Of a stretch of DNA of 64,000 nucleotides, positions 57,262 to 64,000 are shown in pieces. This DNA comes from Propioniciclava sp. GTDB taxonomy: Bacteria; Actinomycetota; Actinomycetes; Propionibacteriales; Propionibacteriaceae. Numbering within the stretch: the first letter of the stretch is position 1; the number at the start of each line of letters is the position of its first letter. The stretch covers positions 42,115 through 106,114 of the forward strand of contig NZ_JARKOT010000092.1 of the NCBI RefSeq assembly GCF_029977985.1, in the 5' to 3' direction. Below the pieces are notes generated by a model. The model was not told the DNA's origin, did not search any database, and was given only the letters and a program-made list of their open reading frames with translations. The position numbers and the translations under genes were made by a program.

Positions 57262-58461
57262 TCAGTTCCCTTCGAGGACGTCGAGACCCGGGAGCACCTT
57301 GCCCTCCAGGTACTCCAGCGACGCGCCGCCGCCGGTGGAGATGTGGCCGAACTGGTCGTCCGAGAAGCCCAGCTGCCGCACGGCTGCGGCCGAGTCGCCG
57401 CCGCCAACGACCGTGAAGGCGTCGGTCTCGGCGAGGGCCTTCGCCACGGCCAGGGTGCCGTCGGCGAACGCCGGGTTCTCGAACACGCCCATCGGGCCGT
57501 TCCAGAACACCGTCTTGGCCTCCTTGATCGCCGCGGCGTACGCCTCGGCGGTGTCGGGGCCGATGTCGAGACCCATCTGGTCGGCGGGGATGGCGCCCGC
57601 AGCGACCGTCGACTTGTGCTCGGCGTCGCCGAACTCGGGCGTGACGACGGCGTCCGTCGGGATGAGGATCTTCTTGCCCTCGGCTTCGGCCTGGCTCATG
57701 TAGCCCTTGACGGTGTCGATCTTCTCGGAGTCGAGGATGGAGGTGCCGACCTCGAGGCCCTCGGCCTTGAGGAAGGTGTAGCCCATGCCACCACCGATGA
57801 TGAGGGTGTCGGCGACCTTCAGCAGGTTGTCGATGACGCTCAGCTTGTCGGCGACCTTGGCGCCGCCGAGGACGACGACGTACGGGCGCTCGGGGGTCTC
57901 CGTCAGCTTCTTGAGGACGTCGACCTCCTTCGCGACGAGGTAGCCAGCAGCGTTCGGCAGGAGCTTCGCGACGTCGTACACGGACGCCTGCTTGCGGTGG
58001 ACGACGCCGAAGCCGTCGGACACGAACACGTCGCCGAACTCGGCATACTTGGCGGCCAGCGCCTGGCGCTCGGCCTCGTCCTTGCTCTCCTCGGCCTTCT
58101 CGTAGCGGACGTTCTCCAACAACGCGATCTCGCCGTCACCCAGGGCCGCCACGGTCTCGGCGGCCGACGGGCCGACGACGTCACCCGCAAGCGTCACGGG
58201 GGCGTCGATGAGCTCACCGAGGCGCTTGGCGACGGGAGCCAGCGAGTACTTGGTGTTGACCTCGCCCTTCGGGCGGCCGAGGTGCGCCATGACGACGACC
58301 TTCGCGCCAGCGCCGACGAGCTCCTTGAGGGTCGGCAGAGCGGCCTTGATGCGGCCGTCGTCGGTGATCGTGTCGCCGTCCAGCGGCACGTTGAAATCGC
58401 AGCGGATGAGGACCCGCTTGCCCTTGAGATCGCCCAGATCCTTGACGGACTTCACTGTCAT
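57262..58461 (-). CDS. pgk: Phosphoglycerate kinase
   Basis: A 399-aa glycolytic kinase. The N-domain substrate site is [14 protein letters not shown], with [10 protein letters not shown]; the C-domain has [27 protein letters not shown] and [15 protein letters not shown] 58461 (MTVKSVKDL) with AAAGGGA upstream is chosen over the track's 58542 start. It is 97 bp downstream of gap, a stretch containing only GGTGGAGCGCCGGTGG-like short repeats. Confidence 0.96.
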   Translation of the reverse strand: MTVKSVKDLGDLKGKRVLIRCDFNVPLDGDTITDDGRIKAALPTLKELVGAGAKVVVMAHLGRPKGEVNTKYSLAPVAKRLGELIDAPVTLAGDVVGPSAAETVAALGDGEIALLENVRYEKAEESKDEAERQALAAKYAEFGDVFVSDGFGVVHRKQASVYDVAKLLPNAAGYLVAKEVDVLKKLTETPERPYVVVLGGAKVADKLSVIDNLLKVADTLIIGGGMGYTFLKAEGLEVGTSILDSEKIDTVKGYMSQAEAEGKKILIPTDAVVTPEFGDAEHKSTVAAGAIPADQMGLDIGPDTAEAYAAAIKEAKTVFWNGPMGVFENPAFADGTLAVAKALAETDAFTVVGGGDSAAAVRQLGFSDDQFGHISTGGGASLEYLEGKVLPGLDVLEGN

Positions 58462-58558
58462 TCCCTTTCGATGTTCCGTGGATGGAGGGGTGGAACCACA
58501 CCGGGGTGGAGCGCCGGTGGCGCCCCACCCCGGGTGGATCACTGATGGTGAGAACAGG

Positions 58559-59683
<1,125 letters not shown>

Positions 59684-59727
59684 TTACCTAGGTCAAACGA
59701 TGGACATAATCCGTCCCCGACGTCGGA

Positions 59728-60714
59728 TCAGACGTCGTCATCCAGCATGTCGGGGCTCAGGTTGGCCTCGGTCCCGGGGATGCCGAGCTCCTGCGCGCGC
59801 TTGTCCGCCGTGGCCAGCAACCGCCGGATCCGGCCGGCGACGGCGTCCTTCGTGAGGGGCGGCTCGTGTAGCTGGCCGAGCTCCTCGAGGCTCGCCTGCT
59901 TGTGCGCGAGGCGGAGCTGGCCCGCGATGCGGAGGTGGTCGGGCACCTGGTCGCCGAGGATCTCGAGCGCCCGCTCGACGCGGGCTCCGGCCGCGACGGC
60001 GGCTCGGGCCGAACGGCGCAGGTTGGCGTCGTCGAAGTTGGCCAACCGGTTCGCGGACGCCTTCACCTCGCGCCGGATGCGGCGCTCCTCCCAGGCCAGC
60101 AGCGTCTCGTGGGCGCCGAGGCGCGTGAGCATGGCTGCGATCGCGTCGCCGTCGCGGATGACGACCCGATCGACCCCGCGGACCTCGCGCGGTTTGGCCT
60201 GGACGCCGAGCCTGCGGGCGGCGCCGACGAGCGCGAGGGCGGACTCAGAGCCGGGACACGTGACCTCGAGCGACATCGACCGGCCCGGCTCGGTCAGGGA
60301 GCCGTGCGCCAGAAATGCGCCGCGCCACACGGCGGTCGCCACGTCGAGGCCCCCGCTGACCACGGCGGCGGGCAGACCGCGCACGGGGCGTCCGCGTGCG
60401 TCGACGAGACCCGTCTGGCGGGCGAGGGAATCACCGCCACGGATGAGCCGCACCACGTACCGGGTGCTCTTGCGCAGTCCGCTCGGCGTGATGACCACGA
60501 ACTCGCAGGTCAGCCCGAACAGGTCGAAGATCGTGTTGCGCAGGCGGCGGGCGGCGGCGCCGGTGTCGAGGTCGGCCTCCACCATGATCTTTCCCCCGAC
60601 CAGATGCAGGCTGCCCGCGAACCGCAGCATGGCGGCCACCTCCGCCTTGCGGCAGGCGGGCTTGGTGATCTCGACGGCTGCGAGCTCTTCCTTGACGTCT
60701 GCGGTGAGGGCCAT
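59728..60714 (-). CDS. whiA: Sporulation/cell-division regulator WhiA
   Basis: A 328-aa DNA-binding protein found across Gram-positives. The N-terminal LAGLIDADG-like domain ([36 protein letters not shown]) is followed by a C-terminal HTH ([20 protein letters not shown]). In actinobacteria it controls division and chromosome-segregation genes. ATG 60714 is 7 nt after TAGGCT, so leaderless. It is part of the conserved uvrC-rapZ-yvcK-whiA order. Confidence 0.95.
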   Translation of the reverse strand: MALTADVKEELAAVEITKPACRKAEVAAMLRFAGSLHLVGGKIMVEADLDTGAAARRLRNTIFDLFGLTCEFVVITPSGLRKSTRYVVRLIRGGDSLARQTGLVDARGRPVRGLPAAVVSGGLDVATAVWRGAFLAHGSLTEPGRSMSLEVTCPGSESALALVGAARRLGVQAKPREVRGVDRVVIRDGDAIAAMLTRLGAHETLLAWEERRIRREVKASANRLANFDDANLRRSARAAVAAGARVERALEILGDQVPDHLRIAGQLRLAHKQASLEELGQLHEPPLTKDAVAGRIRRLLATADKRAQELGIPGTEANLSPDMLDDDV

Positions 60715-60724
60715 GCGCGCCAGC

Positions 60725-61681
60725 CTACCGACCGAGCACGTCGGCAAAGACCGAGGCCAGTCGGTTGACGTCGTGACGAGGAGACCCGTCCCGCGCCCGC
60801 ACCCGCGACACCCGCAACTCCGCGCCCAGGGACTCGGCGTACCGCTCGAGGTGCGGATCGCCGGCGGCCATCGTGGGGTCGCAGATGATCGTGTCGAACC
60901 GGAGCTTCGGGGCGTGTTCGGCGATCACCTCGAGATGCCCGGACGCCGAGTACTCGGCCATCTCGGACGACGACACCACGTTGAGGTTGAGGACGCGCCG
61001 CGCGGAGGTGTCGACGAGAGCCTCCGCGAGTTCGGGGACGAGCAGGTGTGGCACCACCGAGGTGAACCACGAACCGGGGCCGAGCACGACGGCGTCCGCC
61101 TGCCGCACGGCGGCGACCGACTCGGGGCACGCCGGGGGGCGTCCGGGGATCAGCCGCACCTCCTGGATGAAGCCCTTGGTCACCGCCACGTGAGCCTGTC
61201 CGGTGACCAGACCGTGCTCGTCGGGATGGTCGGGATCGAGCCCGATGACGTCGGCCTCGATGGCCAGCGGTACCGCAGCCATCGGCAGCACCCGGCCCTG
61301 GGCGCCCAGCAGGCGCCCCACCATGTCGAGACCGGCGACCGGATCGCCGAGACGCTGCCAGATGCCCGCGATCAGCAGGTTGCCGATCGCATGCCCGGCA
61401 AGGGGGCCGTCGCCGCCGAAGCGGGACTGCAGGACGTCCGCCCACAGCCGTCCGTCCGCGTCGTCACCGCACAGGGCGGCGAGCGCCATCCGCAGATCGC
61501 CGGGCGGCAGGATGTCGAACTCGGCCCGGAGGCGTCCGGACGAGCCGCCGTCGTCGGCCACCGTCACGATCGCCGTGATCTGCGACGTCACCCGGCGCAG
61601 CGCCTGGAGGGTCGCGGCGAGGCCGTGACCGCCGCCGAGGGCGACCACGCGCGGAACGCCGGCCGAGAGCATCGGGGTCAC
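60725..61681 (-). CDS. yvcK: YvcK/CofD-like gluconeogenesis factor
   Basis: A 318-aa CofD-fold protein binding UDP-sugars, needed for growth on gluconeogenic carbon and for cell-wall homeostasis in other Gram-positives. Motifs are [43 protein letters not shown], and a later [20 protein letters not shown] 61681 overlaps the rapZ stop (GTGA); ATG 61672 is the alternative. The long track extension is antisense to rapZ. Confidence 0.93.
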   Translation of the reverse strand: MTPMLSAGVPRVVALGGGHGLAATLQALRRVTSQITAIVTVADDGGSSGRLRAEFDILPPGDLRMALAALCGDDADGRLWADVLQSRFGGDGPLAGHAIGNLLIAGIWQRLGDPVAGLDMVGRLLGAQGRVLPMAAVPLAIEADVIGLDPDHPDEHGLVTGQAHVAVTKGFIQEVRLIPGRPPACPESVAAVRQADAVVLGPGSWFTSVVPHLLVPELAEALVDTSARRVLNLNVVSSSEMAEYSASGHLEVIAEHAPKLRFDTIICDPTMAAGDPHLERYAESLGAELRVSRVRARDGSPRHDVNRLASVFADVLGR

Positions 61682-62541
61682 TCGAGACCGAGGTCGCGAT
61701 GCACGACGTGCACCTCGACGCCGTCGGTGCGCAGGCGGCGGGCCAGCTCCTCGGCCATCGACGTGGAGCGATGCTTGCCCCCGGTGCAGCCGACCGCAAG
61801 GGTGGCGAGACGCTTGCCCTCCTGCTGGTAGCCGGGGATGACCTGGCCGAGCATCGCCCGGACCGCCTCGAGCCACGGCCCCGCGGCATCCTGTCTGAGC
61901 ACGTAACCCGACACCGCCTGCGACAGGCCCGTCTGCGGGCGTAGTTCGGGGATCCAGTGCGGGTTGGGCAGGAACCGCACGTCGAGCACCATGTCGGCGT
62001 CGACGGGCAGGCCGTTCTTGAAGCCGAACGACATGAGCGTGAGGCGGAACTGCCGGTCGTCGGCCGTGTTGAACGCGAACGCCACCCGGCTGGTGAGCTG
62101 GTGGACGTTCAGGTCGGAGGTGTCGAGCACCATGTCGGCGCCCGCACGGAGCATGGCGAGCATCTCCCGCTCCCGGTGGATGCCGTCGAGGAGCGGGCCG
62201 TCGCCCTGGAGCGGGTGCGGTCGCCGCACCGACTCCTGCCGGCGCACGATCACTTCGTCGGACGCCTCGAGGAACAGGATCTGGGGCCAGATGCCCTGCG
62301 TGTTGAGCGCGTCGAACGCTGCGGGGATCTCGTCGAACTGCTTGCGGGTGCGCACGTCGAGCACCACGGCGACCTTGTCGTAGCCGTCGCGCTGCGCCGA
62401 GGTCGCGAGCTGGCTGAGCAGAGTGGGCGGCAGATTGTCGACGACGTACCAGCCGAGGTCCTCGAGCGTGTGCGCCGCGGTGCGGCGTCCGGCCCCCGAC
62501 ATGCCCGTGATCGCGATGAACCGCAACGACGCCCCACTCAT
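61678..62541 (-). CDS. rapZ: RNase adapter RapZ (YvcJ family)
   Basis: A 287-aa P-loop protein. The Walker A reads AITGMSGAGRRTA with Arg19 in place of Lys, as in actinobacterial homologues. The Walker B-type VVLDVRTRKQF, the FLEASDEVIVRR motif and the late GCTGGKHRSTSMAEELARRL are all conserved. In E. coli RapZ controls amino-sugar synthesis via small RNAs; the actinobacterial function is less clear. It is part of uvrC-rapZ-yvcK-whiA. Confidence 0.94.
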   Translation of the reverse strand: MSGASLRFIAITGMSGAGRRTAAHTLEDLGWYVVDNLPPTLLSQLATSAQRDGYDKVAVVLDVRTRKQFDEIPAAFDALNTQGIWPQILFLEASDEVIVRRQESVRRPHPLQGDGPLLDGIHREREMLAMLRAGADMVLDTSDLNVHQLTSRVAFAFNTADDRQFRLTLMSFGFKNGLPVDADMVLDVRFLPNPHWIPELRPQTGLSQAVSGYVLRQDAAGPWLEAVRAMLGQVIPGYQQEGKRLATLAVGCTGGKHRSTSMAEELARRLRTDGVEVHVVHRDLGLE

Positions 62542-62645
62542 GGGGTCATTATCGCCGACATTCGCCTCCCATCTCCTCGCGGAGCCGCACTCGGGTGGCG
62601 TTCGGGCACTCCCCGCGCGTCGGGCGACTTACCTACCGTTGCAAC

Positions 62646-62680
62646 GCGAGGCAAGTGCGTGGCGGCGAGGCAAGTGCGTG
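62646..62680. repeat. 16-bp direct repeat between uvrC and rapZ
   Basis: GCGAGGCAAGTGCGTG occurs at 62646-62661 and 62665-62680 (19-bp period), with a decayed third copy (ACCGTGCGTG) at 62690-62699. It lies in the 181-bp uvrC-rapZ gap, which otherwise shows no clear feature. Confidence 0.65.
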
Positions 62681-62722
62681 CGGGGGAGGACCGTGCGTGG
62701 GGGTCAGGGAAGTGGACCCCTA

Positions 62723-64000
62723 TCACTCCAGGATCTCGCCGGTGGCCGTGTTGACGGCCTCGGGCTGCTCGGTGGCGGCGAGGGCGTCCTTGACGGCCTG
62801 CGCCGTGCGCGGCCCGATGCCCGGAACGGCCGCGATGTCCCCCACCTCGGCGGCCCGCAGCTTCTTCAACGACCCGAAGTGCTTGAGGAGCGCTTTGCGC
62901 CGCAACTCCCCCAACCCAGGGACGCCGTCGAGCAGCGACTCGACCATCGAGGCGCTACGCCGGCCCCGGTGGTGGGTGATGGCGAAGCGGTGGGCCTCGT
63001 CGCGAGCGCGCTGCAGGAGGAACAGCCCCTCCGAGGCGCGCGGCAGGATCAGCGGGAACTCCTCGCCGGGCAGCCACACCTCCTCCAGTCGCTTGGCGAG
63101 CCCGATGAGGGGGACGTCGGTGACGCCGAGGGCGTCCATGGCCGCTCGGGCCGCCGCGACCTGGGGTGCACCACCGTCGACGACGACGAGCGACGGCTTG
63201 TAGGCGAACTTGCGCGCCGCGCCGGTGGTGGCGTCGACCAGCATCGCCCCCTCCCCGGTGAGCGAGGCCTGGTCATCGAGGTAGCGGCGGAACCGCCGCG
63301 TGATGACTTCGTGGATCGCACCCACGTCGTTGGAGCCCTCGACCGTCTTGATGATGAACCGCCGGTACTCCGAGCGGCGCGAGAGGCCGTCCTCGAACAC
63401 GACCATCGACCCGACCACCTCGGTGCCCTGCAGGTGGCTGATGTCGTAGCACTCGATGCGCAGCGGTGGGGCGTCCAGTTCGAGGGCGTCCTGGAGCTCC
63501 TCGAGCGCCCGGTTCCGGGTCTCGAGGTCGGCGGCGCGCTTCGTCTTGTGCAGGACCAGCGCCTCCTGCGCGTTCCGGCCGACCGTCTCCAGCAGCGCCC
63601 GCTTGTCGCCCCGCTGCGGCACGTGCACCCGGACGCGGCCGCCGCGCACCTCGACCAACAACTCCTCGAGCGCCTTGCCGGACGCCGGTTCGACGGGCAG
63701 CAACACTTCCTTGGGGACGCCCCCGCTCACCTCGATCTCGGGGTTGCTGTAGAGCTGCAGGCAGAACGACTCGATGAGCTCGGCGAGGCTGGAATCGTCG
63801 GCGCGGTCGGCGACCCAGCCGCGCTCGCCGCGGACACGGCCCGAGCGCACGTGGAACACCTGGATCGCCACCTCCAGTTCGTCGGCGGCGAGCGCGATGA
63901 CGTCGGCGTCCGTGCCGTCCCCGAGCACGATCGCGTTCCGCTCGGTGGCCGACTCCAGCGCGCCGAGCTGATCGCGCAGGACGGCCGCCTTCTCGAACTC
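62723..64000 (-). CDS. uvrC: Excinuclease ABC subunit C (partial)
   Basis: The C-terminal 425 residues of UvrC, the dual-incision nuclease of nucleotide excision repair. The gene continues past the right edge. The frame stays open to base 64000, starting with a UVR motif ([18 protein letters not shown]), which binds UvrB. The RNase H-like 3'/5'-incision domain includes [20 protein letters not shown] and [12 protein letters not shown]. Helix-hairpin-helix motifs close the protein ([34 protein letters not shown]). The track's ATG at 63928 is internal. Confidence 0.95.
   Translation of the reverse strand, partial: EFEKAAVLRDQLGALESATERNAIVLGDGTDADVIALAADELEVAIQVFHVRSGRVRGERGWVADRADDSSLAELIESFCLQLYSNPEIEVSGGVPKEVLLPVEPASGKALEELLVEVRGGRVRVHVPQRGDKRALLETVGRNAQEALVLHKTKRAADLETRNRALEELQDALELDAPPLRIECYDISHLQGTEVVGSMVVFEDGLSRRSEYRRFIIKTVEGSNDVGAIHEVITRRFRRYLDDQASLTGEGAMLVDATTGAARKFAYKPSLVVVDGGAPQVAAARAAMDALGVTDVPLIGLAKRLEEVWLPGEEFPLILPRASEGLFLLQRARDEAHRFAITHHRGRRSASMVESLLDGVPGLGELRRKALLKHFGSLKKLRAAEVGDIAAVPGIGPRTAQAVKDALAATEQPEAVNTATGEILE

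Noticed and set aside
61678-62541. RapZ Walker A Arg in place of Lys as a defect
   Set aside because: Actinobacterial RapZ homologues also have GAGR in this position; the protein looks functional.

Overview
The window is about 64 kb of high-GC (roughly 70%) bacterial DNA. It is almost certainly from an actinobacterium, most plausibly a Propionibacteriaceae-like member of the Propionibacteriales. The reasons are the marker genes whiA, rbpA and uvrC-rapZ-yvcK-whiA, a mabA/inhA-like fabG-fabI pair, a nnrE-nnrD fusion, the actinobacterial sufR-B-D-(Rieske)-C-S-U-T operon, a sodium-pump methylmalonyl-CoA decarboxylase operon, and many leaderless genes with a TANNNT box 6-8 nt before the start codon. 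No rRNA, tRNA, CRISPR array, insertion sequence or prophage was seen. Gene density is high and no stretch over 300 bp lacks a gene.

Layout. 0-3.9 kb: end of fabI, fabG, and diverging from them DUF3099, SURF1, an SDR and an rRNA methyltransferase. 3.9-5.5 kb: two small regulator pairs (DUF2975/XRE and SRPBCC/ArsR). 5.5-9.2 kb: a palindromic repeat, a membrane gene interrupted by an in-frame TAG, and a BglG/BglF beta-glucoside PTS unit controlled by a RAT/terminator. 9.3-13.8 kb: hpt, a membrane protein, and a hydrolase/NCS1 permease/PfkB kinase operon. 13.8-20.0 kb: a lipid module (MaoC, long FabG, thiolase) diverging from a TetR regulator and an acyl-CoA oxidase-like gene. 20.0-24.6 kb: NAD(P)HX repair enzyme, M20 amidohydrolase and a GH13 enzyme.

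24.6-31.5 kb holds the most unusual structure. Two paralogous orphan AbiEi-like genes flank the Na+-translocating methylmalonyl-CoA decarboxylase operon. Each has the same leader with two inverted TTGTCCACA (DnaA-box-like) 9-mers. Each is bracketed by a pair of palindromic repeats of equal length: 120 bp inverted copies around the first, 64 bp direct copies around the second.

31.5-36.9 kb: HAD phosphatase, lipoprotein trypsin-like protease, ABC-F ATPase, AI-2E transporter. 37.0-43.6 kb: the complete SUF Fe-S operon with its SufR repressor and a DtxR/IdeR-like box. 43.8-49.0 kb: two tandem divergent membrane pyrophosphatases with lipoprotein-like N-termini. 49.0-53.7 kb: a MauE-thioredoxin fusion, an ABC exporter, and convergent heme A and heme O synthases. 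53.8-64.0 kb: central carbon metabolism and housekeeping (tal, pgl, rbpA, secG, tpiA, pgk, gap, whiA, yvcK, rapZ, uvrC).

Taken together, the genes describe an organism that couples propionate-type decarboxylation (Na+) and PPi hydrolysis (probably H+) to membrane energetics, respires with an aa3-type oxidase (ctaA, ctaB, SURF1), and keeps a FAS-II/beta-oxidation toolkit. All functional calls are from motif recognition by eye; no database search was possible.
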